A stretch of DNA of 64,000 nt, from contig NW_027490260.1 of the NCBI RefSeq assembly GCF_050948175.1, forward strand, positions 1 through 64,000, given 5' to 3'. The translations under genes and the position numbers were made by a program. Below the pieces are notes generated by a model, which ran no database searches, was not told the origin of the DNA, and saw only the letters and a list, made by a program, of their open reading frames with translations. This DNA comes from Xylocopa sonorina. Its lineage: Eukaryota; Arthropoda; Insecta; Hymenoptera; Apidae. Positions 14,101 to 27,440 of the stretch are shown piece by piece. Positions within the stretch are counted from its first letter, which is position 1, and each line of letters starts with the position of its first letter.

Positions 14101-16858
14101 ATTAGCAATAGAGTTCTAATGCTTCTGATAACGCGATATAGCACCTCATTCCGATGTTTCATGATAAGATGTAATACTCTTTGCGAAGTATCATGTATAT
14201 CTCGTGTTCACTTCAAAAGAGTGTAAATGCGACATTTGCATGCTAGAAAATAGCGTTTGCAGATGTCTATGTATCGTAGCAATAGTGTTCTAGTGCTACT
14301 TAAAGCGCGATATCGCATCTCACTTTTATGCTTCATGATAAGATATAATATTCATTGCGAAGTGTCATGTATACCTCGTATTCATTTCAAAAGATTGTAA
14401 ATGCGACACTTCCATGCTAGGAAATAGCGTTTGCAGATGTCTACGTATCGAAGCATTAGGTTTCTAATGCTTCTCAAAACGCGATGTCGCATTTCATTTC
14501 TATGTTTCGTGACAAGATATAATATTCATTGTGGAGTGTTATGTATACCTCGTACTCACTTACAAAGAATGTAAATGCGACACTTCCTTGCTAGGAAATA
14601 ACATTTGCAGATGTCTACGCATCGTAGCAATAGAGTTCTAATGCTTCTCAAAACGCGATATCGCAACTCATTCCTATGTTTCATGATAAGATATAATATT
14701 CTTTGCGAAGTGTCATGTATACCTCGTACTCACATCACAAGAATTTAAATGCGAAACTTCCATGCTATGAAATAGCGTTTGCAGATGCCTACGTATCGTA
14801 GCAATAGAGTTCTAATTCATCTCAAAACGCGATATCGCATCTCACTTCTATGTTTCATGATAAGATATAATATTCATTGCGAAGTGTCATGTATACCTCG
14901 TATTCATTTCAAAAGATTGTAAATGCGACACTTCCATGCTAGGAAATAGCGTTTGCAGATGTCTACGTATCGAAGCATTAGGTTTCTAATGCTTCTCAAA
15001 ACGCGATGTCGCATCTCAATTCTATGTTTCATGATAAGATACAGTGTCCATTGCGAAGTGTCATGTATATCTTGTATTCACTTCAAAAGAATGTAAATGC
15101 GGCATTTCCATGCTAGGTAATAGCGTTTGCAGATATCTACGTATCGAAGCAATAGAATTCTATTGCTTCTTAAAATGGGATAATGCTTCTCATTTCTATG
15201 TTTCATGATAAGATATAATATTCATTGCGGAGTGGCATGTATACGTCGCATACACTTCCATTGAATGTAAATGCGAAACTTCCTTCCTAGGAAATAGCGT
15301 TTTCGGATGTCTAAGTATCGAAGCAATAAAGTTCTATTTCTTCTTAAAACGAGATATTGCATCTCATTCCTATGCTTCATGATAAGATATAATATTCATT
15401 GCGGAGTGGCATGTATACCTCGTCTACACTTGCAATGAATGTAAATGCGAAACTTCCTTGCTAGGAAATAGCGCTTGCAGATGTATACGTATCGAAGCAA
15501 TAGAGTTCTAATGCTTCTTATATCGCGATATCGCATATCATTTCTATGTTTCACGATAAGATATAATATTCATTGCGAAGTGTCATGTATACCTCGGATA
15601 CACTTCAAATGAATGTAAATGCGACACTTCATTGCTAGGAAATAGCGTATGCAAATGTCTAAGTATCGAAGCAATAGAGTTCTAGTGCTTCTTAAAACGC
15701 GAAATCGCGCCTCATTTCTATGTCTCATGATAAGATATAATATTCGTGGCGAAGTGTTGTGTATTCCTCGTCTGCACTTCAAATGAATGTAAATGCGACA
15801 CTTCTTTGCTAGGAAGTAGCGTTTGCAGATATCTACGTATCGAAGCAATAGAATTCTAATGCTTCTTAAAACGGGATAATGCTTCTCATTTCTATGTTTC
15901 ATGGTAAGATATAATATTCATTGCGGAGTGGCATGTATACGTCGCATACACTTCCATTGAATGTAAATGCGACACTTCCTTCCTAGGAAATAGCGTTTTC
16001 AGATGTCTAAGTATCGAAGCAATAAAGTTCTAATTCTTCTTCAAACGAGATATTGCATCTCGTTCCTATGCTTCATGATAAGATATAATATTCATTGCGG
16101 AGTGGCATGTATACCTCGTCTACACTTGCAATGAATGTAAATGCGAAACTTACTTGCTAGGAAATAGCGCTTGCAGATGTTTACGTATCGAAGCAATAGA
16201 GTTCTAATACTTCTTAAAACGGGATATTGCTTCTCATTTCTATGTTTCATGATAAGATATAATATTCATTGCGGAGTGGCATGTATAAGTCGCATACACT
16301 TGCAATGAATATAAATGCGACACTTCCTTGCTAGGAAATAGCGCTTGCAGATGTTTGCGTTTCGAAGCAATAGAGTTCTAATGCTTCTTATATCGCTATA
16401 TCGCACCTCATTTCTATGTCTCATGATAAGATATAATATTCGTTGCGAAGTGCTATGTACTCCTCGTCTACACTTCCAATGAATATAAATGCCACACTTC
16501 CTTGCTAGGAAATGCGATGTCAGATGTCTACGTATGGAAGCAATAGAGTTCTAATGCTTCTTAAAACGCGATATCGTATCTCATTTCTATGTTTCATTAT
16601 AAGATATAAGATTCATTGCGAAGTGTCATGTATACTTCGCATACACTTAAAATGAATGTAAATGCGACGCTTCCTTCCTATGAAATAGCGTCTGTAGATG
16701 TCTACATATCGTAGCAATAGGGCACTAATGCATCTTAATTCGCGACATCGCATCTCATTTCTATGTCTCACGATAAGATATAATTTTCATCGCGAAGTGT
16801 TATGTGTACCTCGTCTACACTTCAAAAGAATGTAAATACAACATTTCTTTGCTTGGAA
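8166..16858 (+). repeat. Higher-order repeat copy 2 (~50 monomers)
   Basis: Second copy of the large unit, 8,693 bp. It follows copy 1 monomer by monomer, including the diagnostic AGGAAATGCGTTTCCTTATG monomers at its start and the GCGGAGTGGCATGTATA monomers near its end. It is longer than copy 1 by a four-monomer insertion near 15.5-16.2 kb and shorter by one monomer at its right end. It lacks the single-base indels of copy 1 and is the best reference copy in the window. Confidence 0.9.
15129..16186 (+). repeat. Four-monomer local duplication in HOR copy 2
   Basis: The word GCAGATATCTACGTATCGAA at 15,129 recurs at 15,825, an offset of exactly 696 bp (4 x 174). The following two monomers match (TTAAAACGGGATAATGC type, then TTCAGATGTCTAAG type). 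The two monomers before the second copy (about 15,480-15,824, with CCTCGGATACACTTC) have no counterpart at this place in copy 1. This is the main length difference between copies 1 and 2. Confidence 0.75.
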
Positions 16859-19800
16859 ATAGCGGTTCCAGATGTCTACATATCGAAGCAATAGAGTTGT
16901 AATGGCTTCTTAGAACGCGATATCGCATCCCAGTTCTATCTTTCATGATAAGATATAATATTCATTGCGAACTTTTATGTATACCTCGTCTACATTACAA
17001 AAGAATGTAAATATCACACTTCCTTGCTAGGAAATGCGTTTCCTTATGCCTACGTATCGAAGCAATGGAGTTCTAATGCTTCCTTAAACGCGATATCGCA
17101 CCTCAGTTCTATCTTTCATGATAAGATGTAATATTCATTGCGAACTGTTATGTATACCTCGTCTACACTATAAAAGAATGTAAATATCACACTTCCTTGC
17201 TAGGAAATGCGTTTCCTTATGCCTACGTATCGAAGCAATAGAGTTCTAATGCTTCTGAAAACGCGACTTCCCATCGCAGTGCTATGTTTCATGATAAAAT
17301 ATAATATTCATTGCGAAGGTTATGTATACCTCGACTGCACTTCAAAAGATTGCAAATGCCACACTTCCTTGCTATGAAATGCGTTTCCAGATGTCTACGT
17401 GTCGAAGCAATGGAGTTCTAATGCTTCTCAAAACGTGATATCGCATCTTATTTCTAAGTTTCGTGATAAGATATAGTATTCATTGCGAAGTGTCATGAAT
17501 ACCGCGTATACACTTCAAAAGAATGTAAATGCGACACATCCGTGCTAGAAAATAGCGTATGCAGATGTCTACGTGTCGTAGCAATAGAGGTATAATGTTT
17601 CTTAAAACGAGATATCGTATCTCATTTCTATGTTTCGTGATAAGATATAGTATTCATTGCGTAGTGTCATGTATACCTTGTATTCACTTCAAAAGTATGT
17701 AAATGCGACACTTCAATGCTAGGAAATAGCGTTTGCAGATGTCCACGTATCGTAGCAATAGAGTTCTAATGACTCTTAAATCGCGATATCGCATCTCATT
17801 TCTATGTTTCGTGATAAGATATGGAATTCATTGCGAAGTGTCATGAATACCGCGTATACACTTCAAAAGAATGTAAGTGCGACACATCCGTGCTAGGAAA
17901 TAGCGTATGCAGATGTCTACGTGTCGTAACAATAGAGGTATAATGTTTCTTACAACGAGATATCGTATCTCATTTCGGTGCTTCATCATAAGATGTAATA
18001 TTCATTGCGATGTGTTATGTATACCGCGTATACTCTTCAAAAGAATGTAAATGCGACACATCCGTGCTAGGAAATAGCGTATGCAGATGTCTACGTGTCG
18101 TAACAATAGAGGTCTAATGTTTCCTAAAACGAGATATCGTATCTCATTTCTATGTTTCGTGACAAGACATAATATTCATTGCGAAATGACATGTATACCT
18201 CGTATTCACTTCAAAAGTATGTAAATGCGACACTTCAATGCTAGGAAATAGCGTTTGCAGATGTCCACGTATCGTAGCAATAGAGTTCTAATGCCTCTTA
18301 AATCGCGATATCGCATCTCATTTCTATGTTTCGTGATAAGATATAATATTCATTGCGAAGTGTCATGAATACCGCGTATACACTTCAAAAGAATGTAAAT
18401 GCGACACGTCCGTGCTAGGAAATAGCGTATGCAGATGTCTACGTGTCGTAACAATAGAGGTCTAATGTTTCTTAAAACGAGATATCGCAACTCATTTCTC
18501 TGTTTCGTGTTTAGATATAGTATTCATTGCGAAATGTCATGTATACCGCGTATACACTTCAAAAGAATGTATATGCGACACATCCGTGCTAGGAAATAGC
18601 GTATGCAGATGTCTACGTGTCGTAACAATAGAGGTCTAATGTTTCTTAAAACGAGATATCGTATATCATTTCGATGCTTCATCATAAGATGTAATATTCA
18701 TTGCGATGTGTCATGTATACCTCGTATTCACTTCAAAAGAATGTAAATGCGACACTTCCTTGCCAGGAAATAGCGTTTGCAGATGTCCACGTATCGTAAC
18801 AATAGAGTTCTAATGCCTCTTAGACCGCGATATCGCATCTCATTTCTATGTTTCTTGATAAGATATAGTATTCAGTGCGAAGTGTCATGAATACCGCGTA
18901 TACACTTCAAAAGAATGTAAATGCGACACTTCCATGCTAGGAAATAGCGTTTGCAGATGTCCACGTATCGTAACAATAGAGTTCTAATGCCTCTTAAACC
19001 GCGATATCGCATCTTATTTCTATGTTTCGTGATAAGATATAGTATTCATTGCGAAGTGTCATGAATACCGCGTATACACTTCAAAAGAATGCAAATGCGA
19101 CACATCCGTGCTAGGAAATAGCGTATGCAGATGTCTACGTGTCGTAACAATAGAGGTCTAATGTTTCTTAAAACGAGATATTGTATCTCATTTCGACGCT
19201 TCATCATAAGATGTAATATTCATTGCCATGTGTCATGTATACCTCGTATTCACTTCAAAAGAATGTAAATGCGACACTTCCTTGCTAGGAAATAGCGTTT
19301 GCAGATGTCCACGTATCGTAACAGTAGAGTTCTATTGCCTCTTAAATCGCGATATCGCATCTCATTTCTATGTTTCGTGATAAGATATAATATTCATTGC
19401 GAAGTGTCACGAATACCGCGTATACACTTCAAAAGAATGTAAATGCGACACATCCGTGCTAGGAAATAGCGTATGCAGATGTCTACGTGTCGTAACAATA
19501 GAGGTATAATGACTCTTAAAACGAGATATCGTATCTCATTTCTATGTTTCGTGATAAGATATAATATTCATTGCGAAATGTCATGTATACCTCGTATTCA
19601 CTTCAAGAGTATGTAAATGCGACACGTCCGTGCTAGGAAATAGCGTATGCAGATGTCTACGTGTCGTAACAATAGAGGTCTAATGTTTCTTAAAACGAGA
19701 TATCGTATCTCATTTCTATGTTTCGTGACAAGATATAATATTCATTGCGAAATGTCATGTATACCTCGTATTCACTTCAAAAGTATGTAAATGCGACACT

Positions 19801-22800
19801 TCAATGCTAGGAAATAGCGTTGGCAGATGTCCACGTATCGTAGCAATAGAGTTCTAATGCCTCTTAAATCGCGATATCGCATCTCATTTCTATGTTTCGT
19901 TATAAGATATAATATTCATTGCGAAGTGTCACGAATACCGCGTATACACTTCAAAAGAATGTAAATGCGACACATCCGTGCTAGGAAATAGCGTATGCAG
20001 ATGTCTACGTGTCGTAACAATAGAGGTCTAATGTTTCTTAAAACGAGATATCGTATATCATTTCGATGCTTCATCATAAGATGTAATATTCATTGCGATG
20101 TGTCATGTATACCTCGTATTCACTTCAAAAGAATGTAAATGCGACACTTCCTTGCCAGGAAATAGCGTTTGCAGATGTCCACGTATCGTAACAATAGAGT
20201 TCTAATGCCTCTTAGACCGCGATATCGCATCTCATTTCTATGTTTCGTGATAAGATATAAATTCATTGCGAAGTGTCATGAATACCGCGTATACACTTCA
20301 AAAGAATGTAAATGCGACACGTCCGTGCTAGGAAATAGCGTATGCAGATGTCTACGTGTCGTAACAATAGAGGTCTAATGTTTCTTAAAACGAGATATCG
20401 TATATCATTTCGATGCTTCATCATAAGATGTAATATTCATTGCGATGTGTCATGTATACCTCGTATTCACTTCAAAAGAATGTAAATGCGACACTTCCTT
20501 GCCAGGAAATAGCGTTTGCAGATGTCCACGTATCGTAACAATAGAGTTCTAATGCCTCTTAGACCGCGATATCGCATCTCATTTCTATGTTTCGTGATAA
20601 GATATAGTATTCAGTGCGAAGTGTCATGAATACCGCGTATACACTTCAAAAGAATGTAAATGCGACACTTCCTTGCTAGGAAATAGCGTTTGCAGATGTC
20701 CACGTATCGTAACAATAGAGTTCTAATGCCTCTTAAATCGCGATATCGCATCTCATTGCTATGTTTCGTGATAAGATATAATATTCATTGCGAAGTGCCA
20801 TGAATACCGCGTATACACTTCAAAGGAATGTGAATGCCACACTTCCTTGCTAGGAAATGCGTTTCCTGGAGTCCAAGTATTGAAGCAATGTAGTTCTAAT
20901 GCTCCTTAAAGCGCGATAACGCATCTCACTTCTATGTTTCATGATATAATATAATATTCATTGCGATGTGCCATGTATACCTCGTCTACACTTCAAAGGA
21001 ATTTGAATGCCTCACTTCCTTGCTAGGAAGTGCGTTTTCAGATGTCTACGTATCGAAGAAATAGAGATCTAATGCTTCTAAAAACGCGACATCGGATCTC
21101 ATTTCTATGTTTCATGATAAGATATCATATTCATTGCGAAGTGTTATGTACAACTCGTCTACGCCACGAAAGAATGTAAGTGCCACACTTCGTCACCAGG
21201 AGATAGCGTTTCCAGATGTCTGCTTATCGAAGCAATAGAGCTCCAATGCTTCTTAAAACACGTTATCGCATCTCATTTCTATGCTTCATGATAAGATATA
21301 ATATTCATTGGGAAGTGTAATGAATACCTCGTCTACGCTTCGAAGGAATGTAAATGCGACACTTCCTTGCAAGGAAATAGCTTTTCCAGAAGTCTACGCA
21401 TCGATGCAATAAAGTTCTAATGCCTCTTAACACGCGATATCGCATATCATTTCAATTTTTCATTATAAGATATAATATTCATTGCGAAGTGTCATGTATA
21501 CCTCGTATTCACTTCAAAAGTATGTAAATGCGAGACTTCCTTGCTAGGAAATAGCGTATCCAAATGACCACGTATCGAAATAATAAAGATATAATACTTC
21601 TTAAAACGAGATGTCGCATCTCACTTCTATGTTTCATGATAAGATATAATTTTCATTGCGAAGTGTCATGTATACCTCGATTTCACTTCACAAGAATGTA
21701 AATGCGACACTTCCCTGCTAGGAAATATTGTTTGCAGATGTCTACGTATCACAGCAATATAGTACTAATGCTTCCTCAAACGAGATGTCGTATTTCATTT
21801 CTATGTTTCGTAATAGCATGTAATATTCATTGCGTAATGTCATGTATACCTCGTATTCACATCAATGGAATGTAAGTGCGACATTTCCTTGCTAGGAAAT
21901 AGAGTTTGCAGATGTCTACTTATATTAGCAATAGAGTTCTAATGCTTCTGATAACGCGATATAGCACCTCATTCCGATGTTTCATGATAAGATGTAATAC
22001 TCTTTGCGAAGTATCATGTATATCTCGTGTTCACTTCAAAAGAGTGTAAATGCGACATTTGCATGCTAGAAAATAGCGTTTGCAGATGTCTATGTATCGT
22101 AGCAATAGTGTTCTAGTGCTACTTAAAGCGCGATATCGCATCTCACTTTTATGCTTCATGATAAGATATAATATTCATTGCGAAGTGTCATGTATACCTC
22201 GTATTCATTTCAAAAGATTGTAAATGCGACACTTCCATGCTAGGAAATAGCGTTTGCAGATGTCTACGTATCGAAGCATTAGGTTTCTAATGCTTCTCAA
22301 AACGCGATGTCGCATTTCATTTCTATGTTTCGTGACAAGATATAATATTCATTGTGGAGTGTTATGTATACCCCGTACTCACTTACAAAGAATGTAAATG
22401 CGACACTTCCTTGCTAGGAAATAACATTTGCAGATGTCTACGCATCGTAGCAATAGAGTTCTAATGCTTCTCAAAACGCGATATCGCAACTCATTCCTAT
22501 GTTTCATGATAAGATATAATATTCCTTGCGAAGTGTCATGTATACCTCGTACTCACATCACAAGAATTTAAATGCGAAACTTCCATGCTAGGAAATAGCG
22601 TTTGCAGATGCCTACGTATCGTAGCAATAGAGTTCTAATTCATCTCAAAACGCGATATCGCATCTCACTTCTATGTTTCATGATAAGATATAATATTCAT
22701 TGCGAAGTGTCATGTATACCTCGTATTCATTTCAAAAGGTTGTAAATGCGACACTTCCATGCTAGGAAATAGCGTTTGCAGATGTCTACGTATCGAAGCA

Positions 22801-25536
22801 ATAGAATTCTATTGCTTCTTAAAATGGGATAATGCTTCTCATTTGTATGTTTCATGATAAGATATAATATTCATTGCGAAGTGTCATGTATACCTCGGAC
22901 ACACTTCACATGAATGTAAATGCGACACGTCCGTGCTAGGAAATAGCGTATGCAGATGTCTACGTGTCGTAACAATAGAGGTCTAATGTTTCTTAAAACG
23001 AGATATCGTATATCATTTCGATGCTTCATCATAAGATGTAATATTCATTGCGATGTGTCATGTATACCTCGTATTCACTTCAAAAGAATGTAAATGCGAC
23101 ACTTCCTTGCCAGGAAATAGCGTTTGCAGATGTCCACGTATCGTAACAATAGAGTTCTAATGCCTCTTAGACCGCGATATCGCATCTCATTTCTATGTTT
23201 CGTGATAAGATATAGTATTCAGTGCGAAGTGTCATGAATACCGCGTATACACTTCAAAAGAATGTAAATGCGACACTTCCTTGCTAGGAAATAGCGTTTG
23301 CAGATGTCCACGTATCGTAACAATAGAGTTCTAATGCCTCTTAAATCGCGATATCGCATCTCATTTCTATGTTTCGTGATAAGATATAATATTCATTGCG
23401 AAGTGCCATGAATACCGCGTATACACTTCAAAGGAATGTGAATGCCACACTTCCTTGCTAGGAAATGCGTTTCCTGGAGTCCAAGTATTGAAGCAATGTA
23501 GTTCTAATGCTCCTTAAAGCGCGATAACGCATCTCACTTCTATGTTTCATGATATAATATAATATTCATTGCGATGTGCCATGTATACCTCGTCTACACT
23601 TCAAAGGAATTTGAATGCCTCACTTCCTTGCTAGGAAGTGCGTTTTCAGATGTCTACGTATCGAAGAAATAGAGATCTAATGCTTCTAAAAACGCGACAT
23701 CGCATCTCATTTCTATGTTTCATGATAAGATATCATATTCATTGCGAAGTGTTATGTACAACTCGTCTACGCCACGAAAGAATGTAAGTGCCACACTTCG
23801 TCACCAGGAGATAGCGTTTCCAGATGTCTGCTTATCGAAGCAATAGAGCTCCAATGCTTCTTAAAACACGTTATCGCATCTCATTTCTATGCTTCATGAT
23901 AAGATATAATATTCATTGGGAAGTGTAATGAATACCTCGTCTACGCTTCGAAGGAATGTAAATGCGACACTTCCTTGCAAGGAAATAGCTTTTCCAGAAG
24001 TCTACGCATCGATGCAATAAAGTTCTAATGCCTCTTAACACGCGATATCGCATATCATTTCAATTTTTCATTATAAGATATAATATTCATTGCGAAGTGT
24101 CATGTATACCTCGTATTCACTTCAAAAGTATGTAAATGCGAGACTTCCTTGCTAGGAAATAGCGTATCCAAATGACCACGTATCGAAATAATAAAGATAT
24201 AATACTTCTTAAAACGAGATGTCGCATCTCACTTCTATGTTTCATGATAAGATATAATTTTCATTGCGAAGTGTCATGTATACCTCGATATCACTTCACA
24301 AGAATGTAAATGCGACACTTCCCTGCTAGGAAATATTGTTTGCAGATGTCTACGTATCACAGCAATATAGTACTAATGCTTCCTCAAACGAGATGTCGTA
24401 TTTCATTTCTATGTTTCGTAATAGCATGTAATATTCATTGCGTAATGTCATGTATACCTCGTATTCACATCAATGGAATGTAAGTGCGACATTTCCTTGC
24501 TAGGAAATAGAGTTTGCAGATGTCTACTTATATTAGCAATAGAGTTCTAATGCTTCTGATAACGCGATATAGCACCTCATTCCGATGTTTCATGATAAGA
24601 TGTAATACTCTTTGCGAAGTATCATGTATATCTCGTGTTCACTTCAAAAGAGTGTAAATGCGACATTTGCATGCTAGAAAATAGCGTTTGCAGATGTCTA
24701 TGTATCGTAGCAATAGTGTTCTAGTGCTACTTAAAGCGCGATATCGCATCTCACTTTTATGCTTCATGATAAGATATAATATTCATTGCGAAGTGTCATG
24801 TATACCTCGTATTCATTTCAAAAGATTGTAAATGCGACACTTCCATGCTAGGAAATAGCGTTTGCAGATGTCTACGTATCGAAGCATTAGGTTTCTAATG
24901 CTTCTCAAAACGCGATGTCGCATTTCATTTCTATGTTTCGTGACAAGATATAATATTCATTGTGGAGTGTTATGTATACCCCGTACTCACTTACAAAGAA
25001 TGTAAATGCGACACTTCCTTGCTAGGAAATAACATTTGCAGATGTCTACGCATCGTAGCAATAGAGTTCTAATGCTTCTCAAAACGCGATATCGCAACTC
25101 ATTCCTATGTTTCATGATAAGATATAATATTCCTTGCGAAGTGTCATGTATACCTCGTACTCACATCACAAGAATTTAAATGCGAAACTTCCATGCTAGG
25201 AAATAGCGTTTGCAGATGCCTACGTATCGTAGCAATAGAGTTCTAATTCATCTCAAAACGCGATATCGCATCTCACTTCTATGTTTCATGATAAGATATA
25301 ATATTCATTGCGAAGTGTCATGTATACCTCGTATTCATTTCAAAAGGTTGTAAATGCGACACTTCCATGCTAGGAAATAGCGTTTGCAGATGTCTACGTA
25401 TCGAAGCAATAGAATTCTATTGCTTCTTAAAATGGGATAATGCTTCTCATTTGTATGTTTCATGATAAGATATAATATTCATTGCGAAGTGTCATGTATA
25501 CCTCGGACACACTTCACATGAATGTAAATGCGACAC
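16859..25536 (+). repeat. Higher-order repeat copy 3, internally rearranged
   Basis: Starts with the same sequence as positions 1 and 8,166. At about 17,460 it jumps from the equivalent of copy-2 position 8,768 to 9,812, a loss of exactly 1,044 bp (six monomers). It then follows copy 2, gains one monomer near 20.4-20.6 kb, loses one or more near 22.8 kb, and ends in a tandem duplication of its last ~15 monomers. The HOR order breaks down after 25,536. Confidence 0.85.
20321..25536 (+). repeat. Tandem duplication of 15 monomers (2,608 bp twice)
   Basis: Positions 20,321-22,928 are repeated at 22,929-25,536. Two landmarks give the same offset: GTCCGTGCTAGG at 20,321 and 22,929, and CCTCGGACACACTTCACATG at 22,893 and 25,501, both 2,608 bp apart. 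Only a few substitutions are visible between the copies, for example TCATTGCTATG against TCATTTCTATG, and CTCGATTTCAC against CTCGATATCAC. It is therefore young, or recently homogenised. Confidence 0.88.
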
Positions 25537-27440
25537 ATCCTTGCTAGGAAATGGCGTTTGCAGATGTCTACGTATCGAAGCAATGAATTTTTAATGCTTC
25601 TTAAAACGCGATAGCGCATCTCAATTCTGTGTCTCATGATAAGATATAATATTCATTGCGAAGTGTCATGTATTCCTCGTCTACACTTTAAATGAATCTA
25701 AATGCGACACTTTCATGCTAGGAAATAGCGTTTGCAGATGTCTACGTATCGTAGCAATAGAGTTCTAATGCTTCTCAAAACGCGATATCGCATTTCATTT
25801 CTATGTTTATGATAGGATATAATATTCATTGCGAAATGTCATGTATAACTCGCATACACATTAAATAAATGTAAATGCGACACTTCCTTGCTAGGAAATA
25901 GCGTTTCCAGATGTCTACGTATCGTAGCAATAGAGTTCTAATGCTTCTTAAAACGCGATATCGCACAACATTTCTATGTCTCATGATAAGATGTAATATT
26001 CGTTGCGAAGTGTTGTGTATTCCTCGTCTACACTTCAAATGAATGTAAATGCGACACTTCCTTGCTAGGAAGTAGCGTTTGCAGATATCTACGTATCGAA
26101 GCAATAGAATTCTAATGCTTCTTAAAACGGGATAATGCTTCTCATTTCTATGTTTCATGGTAAGATATAATATTCATTGCGGAGTGGCATGTATACGTCG
26201 CATACACTTCCATTGAATGTAAATGCGACACTTCCTTCCTAGGAAATAGCGTTTTCAGATATCTACGTATCGAAGCAATAGAATTCTGATGCATCTTAAA
26301 ACGAGATATCGCATCTCATTCCGATCTTTCATGATAAGATATAATATTCATTGCGGAGTGGCATGTATACCACCTATTCACTTCAATGGAATGTAAATGC
26401 GACACTTTTTTCCAAGGAAGTAGCCTTTGCAGATATCTACGTATAGAAGCAATTAAGTTCTAATGCTTCTTAAAACGAGATATCGCATCTCATTCCTATG
26501 CTTCATGATAAGGTACAATATTCATTGCTATGTGTCATGTATTCCTCGTCTACACTTCAAATGAACGTAAATGCCACACTTCATTGCTAGGAAATAGCGT
26601 TTGCAAATGTCTAAGTATCGAAGCAATAGAGTTCTAATGCTTCTTAAAACGCGATATCGCATCTCATTTCTATGTCTCGTGATAAGATATAATTTTCGTT
26701 GCGAAGTGTTGTGTATTCCTCGTCTATACTTCAAATGAATGTAAATGCGACACTTCCTTGCTAGGAAGTAGCGTTTGCAGATATCTACGTATCGAAGCAA
26801 TAGAATTCTATTGCTTCTTAAAACGGGATAATGCTTCTCATTTCTATGTTTCATGATAAGATATAATATTCGTTGCGGAGTGGCATGTATAAGTCGCATA
26901 CACTTGCAATGAATATAAATGCGACACTTCCTTGCTAGGAAATAGCGCTTGCAGATGTTTACGTTTCGAAGCAATAGAGTTCTAATGCTTCTTACATCGC
27001 GATATCGCACCTCATTTCTATGTCTCATGATAAGATATAATATTCGTTGCGAAGTGCTATGTGCACCTCGTCTACACTTCCAATGAATGTAAATGCGACA
27101 CTTCCTTGCTAGGAAATAGCGCTGGCAGATGTTTACGTATCGAAGCAATAGAGTTCTAATGCTTCTTAGAACGAGATATCGCATCTCATTTCTATGTCTC
27201 ATGATAAGATATACTATTCATTGCGAAGTGTCATGTATACCTCGCATACACTTCAAATGAATGTAAATGCGACACTTCCTTGCTAGGAAATAGCGTTTTC
27301 AGATGTCTAAGTATCGAAGCAATAAAGTTTTAATGCTTCTTAAAACGAGATATCGCATCTCATTCCTATGTTTCATGATAAGATATAATATTCATTGCGA
27401 AGTGCTATGTATACCTCGTACTCGCTTCAAAAAAATGTAA
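25537..27440 (+). repeat. Transitional monomers at the end of the HOR domain
   Basis: About 11 monomers that mix types seen at the ends of HOR copies 1 and 2 (GCGGAGTGGCATGTATACG near 26.18 kb, GCGGAGTGGCATGTATAAG near 26.88 kb) with types not seen there. The order does not follow copy 1 or 2. On the minus strand one frame stays open for 224 codons (26,528-27,202) because the monomer length is divisible by three; it is not a gene. Confidence 0.75.

Noticed and set aside
26528..27202. 224-codon minus-strand frame of a basic 58-residue repeat (and many 60-110 codon relatives across all arrays)
   Set aside because: It is satellite translated in a frame that stays open because the monomer is 58 codons long. 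No start context, introns, domains or sign of selection were seen.
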